DNA of 64,000 nucleotides from Bacteroidales bacterium. Lineage in GTDB: Bacteria; Bacteroidota; Bacteroidia; Bacteroidales; WCHB1-69. How positions within the stretch are numbered: position 1 is the first letter of the stretch; every line of letters starts with the position of its first letter. Shown here piece after piece: positions 1-8,279 of the stretch. Made by a program: the position numbers and the translations under genes. The notes below the pieces were generated by a model. It was given only the letters and a program-made list of their open reading frames with translations. It was not told the DNA's origin and made no database searches. The stretch spans positions 62,001-126,000 of the forward strand of contig JAFXTS010000013.1 of the NCBI GenBank assembly GCA_017535665.1, in the 5' to 3' direction.

Positions 1-44
1 AACAATTTAATTCAGCTTTTGACGTTTAATTTGCAGAAAAATAG

Positions 45-52
45 TACCTTTG
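45..52 (+). promoter_or_regulatory. -7 promoter box of the esterase gene
   Basis: TACCTTTG fits the Bacteroidota -7 consensus TAnnTTTG. It lies 21 bases before the ATG at 74, so the upstream TTG at 50 sits inside the promoter and cannot be the start codon. Confidence 0.7.
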
Positions 53-73
53 CAGGCTAATTCCACACGGATC

Positions 74-1729
74 ATGAACCATCCCAAAAAACTTATCGCC
101 TCCTTGCTGTGCATCCTGATGACCTTGGGCATGTTGCTTTGCGCCCATGTTGGTCTCACCAGTTGCCAACATACTCAAGCCCCGACTGGAGACAAGAGCG
201 AAGTATCTGTTTTAGAAGATCTTGACGAAGATGAACTTCCCTCTATCGTTCAACTCGACACCTACTATATTGGCAAAGTGGATGGAAAAGAATGCATCAT
301 TACATTCAAAAGTTTTGCTAAAAAAAGTTTCACAGCAATTCTTTATAAAATAGAGGATAAAGCCGTCCTTGAACCGATAACCATCAACGGGAAGGTGAAA
401 AAAAGGAAATGTATTATCACCTTGCCGAACAAGAAAGTGGTGTGGCACAAACTGGTTCTCAACGGCGATGCCGACCAATTTCGAGGGGAGTATGACGGGG
501 GCAGTTTTTCCTTCAAAAAACATGTCCAGCCTGCTTTTAAAACCATCGCTAAGCAGAATCGTTATAAGGAAGAATGCTTTGAGATAGAGACCATTCGCGA
601 TGTGAAGTATGGAACAGCGAAAGGCTATTGGGTATCGCGACCTGAGACATCGAATGATTATGGCAAAATCATCACCTCCGGTATTGCCAAAACAATATCG
701 AAGAAGGACTTCGACCTTTACATGGACATTTATCTTCCGAAGGACGATACAATGAAGCAGCGTCCGATGGTGATGTTCATCCACGGAGGCGGCTTTTTCA
801 TCGGCGACAAGCGCGACAATCCCATCGTGCTGTGGTGCCAACATTACGCCAAGATGGGCTATGTGGCGGTCTCCATCAACTACCGCATGGGCTTCAAGCC
901 GTCGAAGACCTCCATTGAGCGGTGCGGCTACAGCGCTGCACAGGATGCGCACGCGGCCATGCGTTTTCTCATCCACAACAAAGAGAAATACCGCATCAAT
1001 CCCAACTACCTGTTTGTGGCGGGCAGCAGCGCAGGAGGCATCACCACCCTCAACCTCGCCTTCATGCGCAACGCCAACCGTCCCGAATCGGCTGAAGGCG
1101 GTTTGTTCAACGAAGATTTGGGCAACATCGAGTCGAGCGGCAATTCGCTGAAAGAGACCTTCAAAATACGCTGTATCGCCAACATGTGGGGCTCCGTTCA
1201 CGATATCAACATGATCAACAACGCCAAAATCTCCATCATCTCCTTCCACGGCGATGCCGATAAAGTGGTGCCCTATGGCGCCGATGTCCCCTTCAAAGAT
1301 CTCAAACTGAACATCAGCAATCTGTTTTTCAATAAGATGTACGGCTCAAAGTCCATCCATGAACGGGCGAAGAAACTGGGGTATCGCGAGGAACTGCATA
1401 CCTTCCCAGGATGCGGCCATGCCCCCCACGTGGATGCCAACAACCAGCCCAACGAAAAATTCTATTTCATCCAAGAAAAAACCACCGACTTCTTCTATCG
1501 CGAATTTGTACCCGAAGAGATTACCATACAGCCCGTTACAGGACAGACCTACGCGGTCAACGCCAAAGGCATCAGCACCTGTTACTGGCGTATCACCGGC
1601 GGTCTCATCCTGTCCACCAACAAAGGCACCGTCAGAGCCGTATGGCTGCCTAATGCAAGCGAACGCAAACTCGAATGTGTGGGAAGGTTGGAGAATGGAG
1701 CCGGATTTAGTGCGGAATACGTTTATTAA
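74..1729 (+). CDS. secreted alpha/beta-hydrolase (carboxylesterase-like) lipoprotein
   Basis: This 551-residue protein is a probable esterase anchored in the envelope. A lipoprotein signal peptide ends in LTSC near residues 30-33. The hydrolase core carries the oxyanion motif HGGGF (His about residue 237), the nucleophile elbow GSSAG (Ser about 319), an acid residue in GDADKVVP and a His in GCGHAPH, so the Ser-Asp-His triad looks complete. About 240 residues of unassigned sequence precede the core. The last 65 or so residues, with the pattern YWRITGG...VRAVW, resemble PKD-like modules of Bacteroidota surface proteins rather than a T9SS sorting domain. The start at 74 is chosen because the earlier TTG lies in the -7 box. 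The substrate is unknown; feruloyl, acetyl-xylan or peptide esters are possible from the family. A second, shorter hydrolase of the same type lies at 21924-22967. Confidence 0.8.
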   Translation: MNHPKKLIASLLCILMTLGMLLCAHVGLTSCQHTQAPTGDKSEVSVLEDLDEDELPSIVQLDTYYIGKVDGKECIITFKSFAKKSFTAILYKIEDKAVLEPITINGKVKKRKCIITLPNKKVVWHKLVLNGDADQFRGEYDGGSFSFKKHVQPAFKTIAKQNRYKEECFEIETIRDVKYGTAKGYWVSRPETSNDYGKIITSGIAKTISKKDFDLYMDIYLPKDDTMKQRPMVMFIHGGGFFIGDKRDNPIVLWCQHYAKMGYVAVSINYRMGFKPSKTSIERCGYSAAQDAHAAMRFLIHNKEKYRINPNYLFVAGSSAGGITTLNLAFMRNANRPESAEGGLFNEDLGNIESSGNSLKETFKIRCIANMWGSVHDINMINNAKISIISFHGDADKVVPYGADVPFKDLKLNISNLFFNKMYGSKSIHERAKKLGYREELHTFPGCGHAPHVDANNQPNEKFYFIQEKTTDFFYREFVPEEITIQPVTGQTYAVNAKGISTCYWRITGGLILSTNKGTVRAVWLPNASERKLECVGRLENGAGFSAEYVY

Positions 1730-1772
1730 TTTGAGAGATTTGAAAGATTTGAGAGATTTGAAGATTCAATAA
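1730..1772 (+). repeat. short tandem repeat of GATTTGA(A/G)A units
   Basis: The spacer after the esterase consists of TTGAGAGATTTGAAAGATTTG-like units repeated about every 7-14 bases. Almost the same sequence recurs at 58446-58513. It has no coding or hairpin potential that I can see. Confidence 0.6.
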
Positions 1773-1787
1773 TTAAAAATAACCATT

Positions 1788-2921
1788 ATGAAAAGATTTG
1801 TTTTTTTGATGTTCACCCTCTGCTTATCCGCAGCTTTTTTGATGACTTCTTGTAAGGATCCCGAACCGGAGCCCACCCCCTCACCCTACGATCAGGTGCT
1901 GACCAAGGACGGCATCTACCTTTCGATTTATGCCTTCAACAACGGCATCGTGTCGAAGATGGATTACACCCTGATTGACAACCAATCGTCGGACCTCATC
2001 CAGAACTGGATCCGCAATTTGCAGAACAACGAGGATGCCACCGCGCTGCTCTACACCATCGACAGCTCGTTGAACACGCTCAACCGCACGCAGTTCCCGA
2101 AAAGTCTTTCGAGCCTGCACATGGTCAACTTCACCGACGGTATCGACAATGCCTCCGTCTATTTCTCCAATAGTCAGTGGGGCACGCACTACGCCAACCG
2201 CAACGAGTACCAGACCGCACTGAAAAACCGTTTGCGCAACGGCACTTTCCATGGCCTTTCCATGTCGGCCTTCGGTGTCGGCGTACAGAGCGCCTCTATC
2301 GATCCTGTAGTGTTCAACTCCACCATCCAGGACATTTCCAGCAGCGACGACAAGGCCCGTGTACTGGCCAACTTCGCCTCTGTAAACCAAGAGTTTGAGC
2401 AGATTGCCAACAGCATCTCCTCCACCACAACGGTCACCGATGTCACCTTCTCGTTCACCTGCGGCGGCTCCGACCGCATCGCCTTCGTGTTCGACGGGGC
2501 AGCCACGCCGGCACTCTCCACCTGCAAAATCGAAGCAACGCTGAATGCCAACAACACCCTCAGCGATATCGAATACACCGGCCTCACCTCCTCATCGGCG
2601 GCCACCATCACCGGACAGCACGTCAACGGCTCCATCTTCTCATTCACTTTCAAGAACTTGAGAACCACCAACAACGAGGTGCCTTCTACCTATGATGTAC
2701 GTCTGTTCAAGGAGTCGCTGGGTTTGGGCGGCAACACCTATGCGCAGGATGTGGAGTTCAACCCGCAATCACAAACCTACACGCAGACACAGACCAAGAC
2801 CGCTGGTATCATCCTCGTGCTGGATGTCAGCAGCTCGTTGGGCAGCAACTTCGTGAACGTGCAGGAGGCCGCCTGCAACTTCGTGCAGATTTTGGCCGAT
2901 TCGCAAAAGAAGCAACACTGA
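1788..2921 (+). CDS. lipoprotein with a probable circularly permuted VWA domain
   Basis: A 377-residue lipoprotein (signal peptide ending in MTSC, Cys22). The parts of a von Willebrand A domain are present in swapped order. Residues 41-121 look like the second part of a VWA: a hydrophobic strand (IYLSIYAF), a MIDAS-type Thr in DATALLYT (T85) and the strand-plus-TDG motif VNFTDG (116-118). Residues 158-210 resemble the last strand and helix (AFGVGV...FEQIANSI). A beta-rich insert of about 115 residues follows. The first strand and MIDAS motif, ILVLDVSSS (346-350, DxSxS) and its helix, come at the very C-terminus. Together they make one full VWA domain. The permutation is my inference from motif order; a truncated two-domain protein is the alternative. 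It probably binds a divalent metal ion and a protein ligand at the cell surface. The gene lies 58 bases after the esterase and may be co-transcribed with it. Confidence 0.65.
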   Translation: MKRFVFLMFTLCLSAAFLMTSCKDPEPEPTPSPYDQVLTKDGIYLSIYAFNNGIVSKMDYTLIDNQSSDLIQNWIRNLQNNEDATALLYTIDSSLNTLNRTQFPKSLSSLHMVNFTDGIDNASVYFSNSQWGTHYANRNEYQTALKNRLRNGTFHGLSMSAFGVGVQSASIDPVVFNSTIQDISSSDDKARVLANFASVNQEFEQIANSISSTTTVTDVTFSFTCGGSDRIAFVFDGAATPALSTCKIEATLNANNTLSDIEYTGLTSSSAATITGQHVNGSIFSFTFKNLRTTNNEVPSTYDVRLFKESLGLGGNTYAQDVEFNPQSQTYTQTQTKTAGIILVLDVSSSLGSNFVNVQEAACNFVQILADSQKKQH

Positions 2922-2948
2922 TTTTCCACAAGCAGGAAATTTGAAAAT

Positions 2949-2986
2949 AATTGGGAGGACCGGATGCGGGAATCCCAATTTTTTTT
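2949..2986 (+). terminator. intrinsic terminator after the VWA lipoprotein
   Basis: AATTGGGA (2949-2956) pairs with TCCCAATT (2973-2980) and is followed by six T residues. The promoter of kamA begins two bases later. Confidence 0.75.
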
Positions 2987-2987
2987 G

Positions 2988-2995
2988 TACCTTTG
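2988..2995 (+). promoter_or_regulatory. -7 promoter box of kamA
   Basis: TACCTTTG fits TAnnTTTG. It lies 46 bases before the kamA ATG and directly after the upstream terminator. Confidence 0.7.
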
Positions 2996-3041
2996 CAGCC
3001 GTCTTAACATCAACAGAATTATTATATAAAATATTGATACA

Positions 3042-4283
3042 ATGGCAAGTAGAAGAAAAGAACTCTTTCCGAATGTTACCGATGAGCAATGGAACGATTG
3101 GAAATGGCAAGTGCAACACAGAATTGAGAACCTCGAACAGCTGAAACAGTATGTGGAGCTGACCCCCGAGGAGGCTGAAGGCGTGAGCAAGACCCTCCAG
3201 ACCCTCCGTATGGCCATCACCCCGTACTATCTCAGTCTGATTGACCCGAACGACCCGTACTGCCCGATTCGCCGTCAGGCCATCCCGACGGCCGCTGAGG
3301 TGCATCAGTCGCCCGCCGACCTGCTGGATCCGCTCCACGAGGATGAAGACTCCCCGGTGCCGGGTCTCACCCACCGCTATCCCGACCGTGTGCTGCTGCT
3401 CATCACCGACCAGTGCTCGATGTACTGCCGTCACTGCACGCGCCGCCGTTTCGCCGGCCAGCACGACTGCCAGATGCCGCAGGAGCGCATCCAGAAAGCC
3501 ATCGACTACATTGCCCGCACCCCGCAGGTTCGCGACGTGCTCCTCTCAGGCGGCGACGCCCTCATGGTCAACGACCAGGTGCTGGAGTCCATCATCCAGC
3601 GGCTGCGCGCCATCCCACACGTGGAAATCATCCGTCTCGGCACCCGCACACCCGTCGTATGCCCCCAGCGTATTACCGACAACCTCTGCAACATGCTGAA
3701 GAAATACCATCCGATATGGGTCAATACCCACTTCAACCACCCGAACGAAATCACACCCGAAGCTACTGAAGCCTGCGCCAAGCTCGCTAACGCCGGCATC
3801 CCGCTCGGCAACCAGTCGGTGCTGCTCCGCGGCGTGAACGACTGCGTACATGTGATGAAGACCCTCGTGCAAGGCCTCGTCAAGATCCGCGTGCGTCCTT
3901 ACTATATCTATCAGTGCGACCTCTCCATGGGTCTCGAACATTTCCGCACTCCCGTCTCCAAAGGTATCGAAATCATCGAGAACCTGCGCGGTCACACCTC
4001 CGGCTATGCCGTTCCCACCTTCGTGGTGGATGCCCCTGGCGGCGGCGGCAAGACCCCTGTGATGCCCAACTACGTCATCTCACAAAGTCCCAACAAGGTG
4101 ATCCTGAGAAACTTCGAGGGTGTTATCACCACCTACACCGAGCCCACCGACTACAAAGAGGAGTGCCACTGCGAGAAATGCCAGCAGCACCCGCATGCTG
4201 AGGGTGTCGCCTCACTGCTCCGTGGCGAACATCTTTCTCTCGAACCGCAAGATCTCGAACGCAAAAAACGTCACAACAAGTAG
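3042..4283 (+). CDS. kamA: L-lysine 2,3-aminomutase
   Basis: This radical-SAM, PLP-dependent enzyme converts L-lysine to L-beta-lysine, the first step of lysine fermentation (it can also serve beta-lysine osmolyte synthesis). The 413-residue length is normal. The iron-sulfur ligands C125, C129 and C132 are in CSMYCRHC. K337 in GGGGKTPV is the PLP lysine. D293 (CDLS) and D330 (VVDAP) are the two aspartates that hold the lysine side chain; these positions match those I recall for the Clostridium subterminale enzyme, which argues for lysine rather than glutamate 2,3-aminomutase. The C-terminal CHCEKC supplies zinc ligands. The gene stands alone between its own promoter and a terminator. The later lysine genes (kamD/E, kdd, kce, kal) are not in this window. 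Confidence 0.95.
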   Translation: MASRRKELFPNVTDEQWNDWKWQVQHRIENLEQLKQYVELTPEEAEGVSKTLQTLRMAITPYYLSLIDPNDPYCPIRRQAIPTAAEVHQSPADLLDPLHEDEDSPVPGLTHRYPDRVLLLITDQCSMYCRHCTRRRFAGQHDCQMPQERIQKAIDYIARTPQVRDVLLSGGDALMVNDQVLESIIQRLRAIPHVEIIRLGTRTPVVCPQRITDNLCNMLKKYHPIWVNTHFNHPNEITPEATEACAKLANAGIPLGNQSVLLRGVNDCVHVMKTLVQGLVKIRVRPYYIYQCDLSMGLEHFRTPVSKGIEIIENLRGHTSGYAVPTFVVDAPGGGGKTPVMPNYVISQSPNKVILRNFEGVITTYTEPTDYKEECHCEKCQQHPHAEGVASLLRGEHLSLEPQDLERKKRHNK

Positions 4284-4305
4284 TAATCTTTCAAAAATTA
4301 TCCAT

Positions 4306-4336
4306 AAAAGAGGTGCTTTTCAGTGCCTCTTTTTTA
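4306..4336 (+). terminator. intrinsic terminator after kamA
   Basis: GAGGTGC (4310-4316) pairs, with two wobbles, with GTGCCTC (4323-4329). The stem is extended by flanking A and T runs and ends in a T tract. Confidence 0.75.
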
Positions 4337-4415
4337 TTTTATTCTTTATAAAATAGTAATAATCAATTAGTTGTAAAAATTTTCAATACTACTTACAATC
4401 ATTCAAAAAAAGTTG

Positions 4416-4423
4416 TATTTTTG
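4416..4423 (+). promoter_or_regulatory. -7 promoter box of the tRNA-Val gene
   Basis: TATTTTTG fits TAnnTTTG and ends 12 bases before the tRNA 5' end. Confidence 0.65.
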
Positions 4424-4435
4424 CATCTCCAAAAC

Positions 4436-4510
4436 GGGCCGTTAGCTCAGTTGGTTCAGAGCGCTGCTTTCACACGGCAGAGGTCACTGGTTCAAATCCA
4501 GTACGACCCA
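4436..4510 (+). tRNA. tRNA-Val (anticodon CAC)
   Basis: The sequence folds as a cloverleaf of about 75 nt. The D arm contains TAGCTCAGTTGGTTC. The anticodon stem CTGCT/GGCAG encloses loop TTCACAC, with CAC at positions 34-36 reading GTG valine codons. The T arm is ACTGG/CCAGT with loop TTCAAAT. The acceptor arms GGGCCGT and ACGACCC pair except for one C-A mismatch at 4-69; the discriminator base is A and CCA is not encoded. Confidence 0.92.
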
Positions 4511-4515
4511 CACGA

Positions 4516-4541
4516 AGAGACCGAACAGGTCTCTTTTTTTT
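4516..4541 (+). terminator. intrinsic terminator after tRNA-Val
   Basis: AGAGACC (4516-4522) pairs with GGTCTCT (4528-4534) around a five-base loop, followed by a T tract. Confidence 0.8.
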
Positions 4542-4565
4542 ATGTAAAAACAAAAAATCATTTCC

Positions 4566-6182
4566 CTACAGAATGAAATCCGTATTGAGGAAGGTGGATT
4601 GGTCTTCCTTCAGAATCTGACGTATGATGCTGATATTGGTGTCGTTTTCTTTGGTGGAGACCAATGTACGGATGGAGAAAACGCGAAGTGCGTCGGAAAC
4701 CGACAAGGTGGCTTCGGCACTGTCTTTACGGCCAGTAAAAGGAAAGTCATCCGGTCCGCGCTGGCACTGAGAATTGACATTGACCCGACACACCTGATTG
4801 ACCAACACATCAATAAGGCGTGCAAGCTCTTTAGAGTCCTTCCCGAAAATAGCAGCCTGCTGCCCGTAGTTCGACTCCACAACATAGTTCAACGGCTCCT
4901 CTATGGACTTGTAAGTCGCAATCGGAATGACGGGGCCAAACTGCTCTTTGTTCCAAAGCATCATTTCTTTGTTGACATTGAAGAGCACAGCGGGGAAAAA
5001 CAGCGAAAAGTAACTCTTTCCCCCATTCGGGTTCATCAATTTGGCACCTTTTGAAACGGCGTCATCTATAAGATTTTGTAAAAAATCAGCCTTATTCTCT
5101 TCCGGCAGCGGGGTAAGGTTGACCCCCTTGGTCCAAGGAAGTCCAATTTTCAATTTTTCAACTGCTTCAGCCATCATGTTGGCGAAGGTATCAGCGATAT
5201 CTTCGTGTACAAAAATGATTTTTATAGCCGTACAACGCTGTCCATTAAAAGAAAGAGCACCCAAAACACACTCATTTACAGCGTTTTGCAAATCAGCATC
5301 TTTGAGAATAATAGCCGGATTTTTCGCATCCAACCCCAACACAGATTTCATACGGTGGGGATGCGGATGCTGCTTTTTCAAAATGTCGGCAACCCGGCTG
5401 GTGCCAATGAAAGCGAAAACATCGATTTTCCCGCTCTGCATGATGGGCGTGATCACCTTTTCACCTTCCCCATAAATCGTGTTGACGACCCCTTTGGGGA
5501 AAGCACTTTGGAAGGCCTTAAGCAATGGGGCATGGAGAAGCACACCCAATTTCGGCGGCTTAAAAATCACACAGTTACCCATGATGAGAGCAGGAATCAG
5601 AGTAGTAAATGTCTCATTCAGAGGATAATTGAACGGTCCCATACACAGCACTACGCCGAGAGGTGCCCGACGGATCTGGGCAATGATATGTTGCGAGATG
5701 GTGAACCGTGACGATGTGCGGTCAAGTTGCTTGAGGGCCTCGATGGTATCGTTGATGTAATCCAGCGTACGGTCGAACTCCTTTTCAGAATCGGCACGCG
5801 ACTTGCCGATTTCCCACATCAAGAGGTTGACGATGATTTCGCGTTGTTCTTGCATCATCATCACAAACTTGCGGATACAACCGATACGCTGCTCCACCGT
5901 CATGGAGGGCCATTCTCCGTTGCCATGGTTGTAGGCACAAACGACTGCCTCAAGGGCTTCCATCGCCTCTTTCTCCCCCATCAAAGGATAACTCCCTATG
6001 GTACGGCTATAGCCATTGCCCTCTTTGACACAGATGGGAGAAACCACCTCGTTATACTCTCCCTTCCATTCGCGCAACTCTCCATTAATGAGATAGTTGG
6101 TCTGATGAAAAGGAAATGGATTGATTTGATACTCTGCTGGAATATTGCACTTTTCAACAAAAATTTCTTTGAGATGATCCAT
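4566..6182 (-). CDS. aldehyde dehydrogenase (GapN-like) lacking the usual catalytic Glu motif
   Basis: A 538-residue member of the NAD(P)-dependent aldehyde dehydrogenase superfamily, closest in feel to proteins annotated as NADP-dependent (non-phosphorylating) glyceraldehyde-3-phosphate dehydrogenase. The nucleophile is C317 in FNGQRCTA and the oxyanion Asn is N185 in GPFNYPLN. The usual general-base motif ELGGKNP is replaced by GLDAKNP (283-289), so the catalytic Glu is absent at its normal place. FIGTSRVAD is the cofactor loop. It is about 40-60 residues longer than a typical ALDH, with extensions at both ends. It is a single gene, divergent from the CoA-transferase gene with a 242-base intergenic region. 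It could supply NADPH or oxidise a fermentation aldehyde; the substrate cannot be told from sequence. Confidence 0.8.
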   Translation of the reverse strand: MDHLKEIFVEKCNIPAEYQINPFPFHQTNYLINGELREWKGEYNEVVSPICVKEGNGYSRTIGSYPLMGEKEAMEALEAVVCAYNHGNGEWPSMTVEQRIGCIRKFVMMMQEQREIIVNLLMWEIGKSRADSEKEFDRTLDYINDTIEALKQLDRTSSRFTISQHIIAQIRRAPLGVVLCMGPFNYPLNETFTTLIPALIMGNCVIFKPPKLGVLLHAPLLKAFQSAFPKGVVNTIYGEGEKVITPIMQSGKIDVFAFIGTSRVADILKKQHPHPHRMKSVLGLDAKNPAIILKDADLQNAVNECVLGALSFNGQRCTAIKIIFVHEDIADTFANMMAEAVEKLKIGLPWTKGVNLTPLPEENKADFLQNLIDDAVSKGAKLMNPNGGKSYFSLFFPAVLFNVNKEMMLWNKEQFGPVIPIATYKSIEEPLNYVVESNYGQQAAIFGKDSKELARLIDVLVNQVCRVNVNSQCQRGPDDFPFTGRKDSAEATLSVSDALRVFSIRTLVSTKENDTNISIIRQILKEDQSTFLNTDFIL

Positions 6183-6373
6183 AAAAGACGATATTAAATA
6201 ATTCGATGAGTCTGAAGGTTAAGGGCACAGAATTATTATCAAAATCCACTTTACCATTTTACTATATCTGATGATGAACGCACTAAAAATAAAATTATTG
6301 CCTGTTTTTTTTCTTTGAAGAAAATCTGCACATAAAATCGCAACAAACAATTTGTACGTATTGAAAATTTGTG

Positions 6374-6381
6374 TAAATTTG
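6374..6381 (+). promoter_or_regulatory. -7 promoter box of the CoA-transferase operon
   Basis: TAAATTTG fits TAnnTTTG. A TTTG at 6351-6354 lies 19 bases upstream as a good -33 element. The ATG follows at 6425. Confidence 0.75.
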
Positions 6382-6424
6382 CAGCCGCTTTTGTGAAATA
6401 TCATAACAATTAAATATAAAAACT

Positions 6425-7084
<660 letters not shown>

Positions 7085-7199
7085 ATTGAGAATTGAAAAT
7101 TGAAAACGGAAAATTGAAGGGATAATCACGTAGAGACGTGGCATGCCGTAGAGACGCGGTGCACCGCGTCTCTACAATAAACGATTAAACGACAAAACA
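7085..7199. repeat. AATTGAAAA short repeats and 28-bp palindrome (GTAGAGACG family)
   Basis: The spacer starts with AATTGAAAATTGAAAA-type repeats (also at 21803-21860), then carries a palindrome half-unit (7130-7147) and a perfect 28-bp palindrome at 7148-7175 with arms GTAGAGACGCGGTG and its complement. Relatives are at 28081-28107, 47893-47920 and 48041-48068. This is a REP-like dispersed repeat; in the transcript it would form a strong hairpin between the CoA-transferase and hydratase genes. Confidence 0.8.
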
Positions 7200-7976
7200 A
7201 TGGATTATACCTATCTGAAAATCAATACCGAATCGGGCATTTGCGTGCTGACCCTTTCGGCACAGAAGTCGCTGAATGCGCTGAATTCCGCGCTGCTGAA
7301 GGAGCTGGATGATTTCATCACGAACCTCAGCAAGGAGGTGCGGGTGCTGATTATCACGGGTGACGGCGAGAAGTCGTTCGTGGCGGGTGCCGACATCTCG
7401 GAGATGCAGAACCTGAATGCTGCGGAAGGCGAGACTTTCGGCCGCCTCGGTGCGCAGGTGTTCCGCAAGATTGAAACCCTCGGCATTCCAGTGATTGCCG
7501 CAGTCAATGGATTCGCCCTCGGCGGCGGCTGTGAGCTGGCGATGGCTTGCGACATCCGCATCTGCTCCGACAACGCCAAGTTCGGGCAGCCGGAAGTCGG
7601 CCTCGGCATCATTCCCGGCTTTTCGGGTACCTACCGTCTCGCCAAACTGGTGGGGATGGGCTACGCCAAGGAGATGATTTACACCGGCAAGGCCATCCGT
7701 GCCGACGAGGCGCTGCGCATCGGTCTGGTGAACGCGGTGTATCCGCAGGCCGAACTGATGGAACAGGCCAAGGCGATGGCCGCCAAGATCTGCGCGATGG
7801 CTCCGATTGCCGTCCGCTATGCCAAGCAGTGCATCAACGCCGAGTACGACCTCGACGCCGATGACGCCATCGCGTACGAGAACAAGATGTTCGGTCAATG
7901 CTTCGCCACTCAGGACCAGAAAGAGGGAATGACGGCCTTCCTCAACAAAGGGAAATACGAATTTCAAGGAAAATAA
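7200..7976 (+). CDS. enoyl-CoA hydratase (crotonase)
   Basis: A 258-residue crotonase-fold enzyme that hydrates a 2-enoyl-CoA such as crotonyl-CoA to 3-hydroxyacyl-CoA. The two catalytic glutamates are present: E112 in GGGCELAMACD and E132 in GQPEVGLGIIPG. The CoA/oxyanion segments SFVAGADI and NGFALGGG are intact. FSGTYRLAKL replaces the usual GGTQRL. The length is typical. With the dehydrogenase at 8280 it gives reversible crotonyl-CoA to acetoacetyl-CoA steps of butyrate formation. It is separated from the CoA-transferase by a hairpin-forming palindrome. The symbol crt is plausible but the chain-length specificity is not shown by the sequence. Confidence 0.92.
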   Translation: MDYTYLKINTESGICVLTLSAQKSLNALNSALLKELDDFITNLSKEVRVLIITGDGEKSFVAGADISEMQNLNAAEGETFGRLGAQVFRKIETLGIPVIAAVNGFALGGGCELAMACDIRICSDNAKFGQPEVGLGIIPGFSGTYRLAKLVGMGYAKEMIYTGKAIRADEALRIGLVNAVYPQAELMEQAKAMAAKICAMAPIAVRYAKQCINAEYDLDADDAIAYENKMFGQCFATQDQKEGMTAFLNKGKYEFQGK

Positions 7977-7990
7977 GAAAGTAAATCATT

Positions 7991-8245
7991 ATGGACATCT
8001 GGGAAACACAATACGGAAAGCACCGTATCAGGGTTGAACTTCATTACAAGAAGATCCTATTATTCATTGATGGAGAGATCGCCGATCAAAGTAAATATTA
8101 TAGTCCAGTCTTTGAGATAATATATGGAAAGCTGGTGTCGCAACTGCCTTCCGGAGAGTTGGTGGTAGTCAACTTCGATGGCTTTTGGAAAGTTCGCTGC
8201 ACCCTGTTCATCAATGGAAAGTTCACAAACATCGCAAAATTATAA
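7991..8245 (+). CDS. 84-residue protein of unknown function
   Basis: A small ORF with an ATG 14 bases after the hydratase stop and 34 bases before the dehydrogenase start, so it is probably in the same operon. It has no signal peptide, membrane segment or motif I recognise; it is beta-rich and ends in a pattern FDGFWKVRCTLFINGKFTNIA. Its base composition is more A/T-rich than its neighbours, suggesting later insertion into the operon. It could be a degraded or accessory protein. I assign no function. Confidence 0.6.
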   Translation: MDIWETQYGKHRIRVELHYKKILLFIDGEIADQSKYYSPVFEIIYGKLVSQLPSGELVVVNFDGFWKVRCTLFINGKFTNIAKL

Positions 8246-8279
8246 TTCATACTAATAATTAAATTAAATCATTAAAGAA

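Noticed and set aside
212-1249. Minus-strand ORF of 345 codons
   Set aside because: Antisense to the esterase, whose triad motifs and lipoprotein signal are clear.
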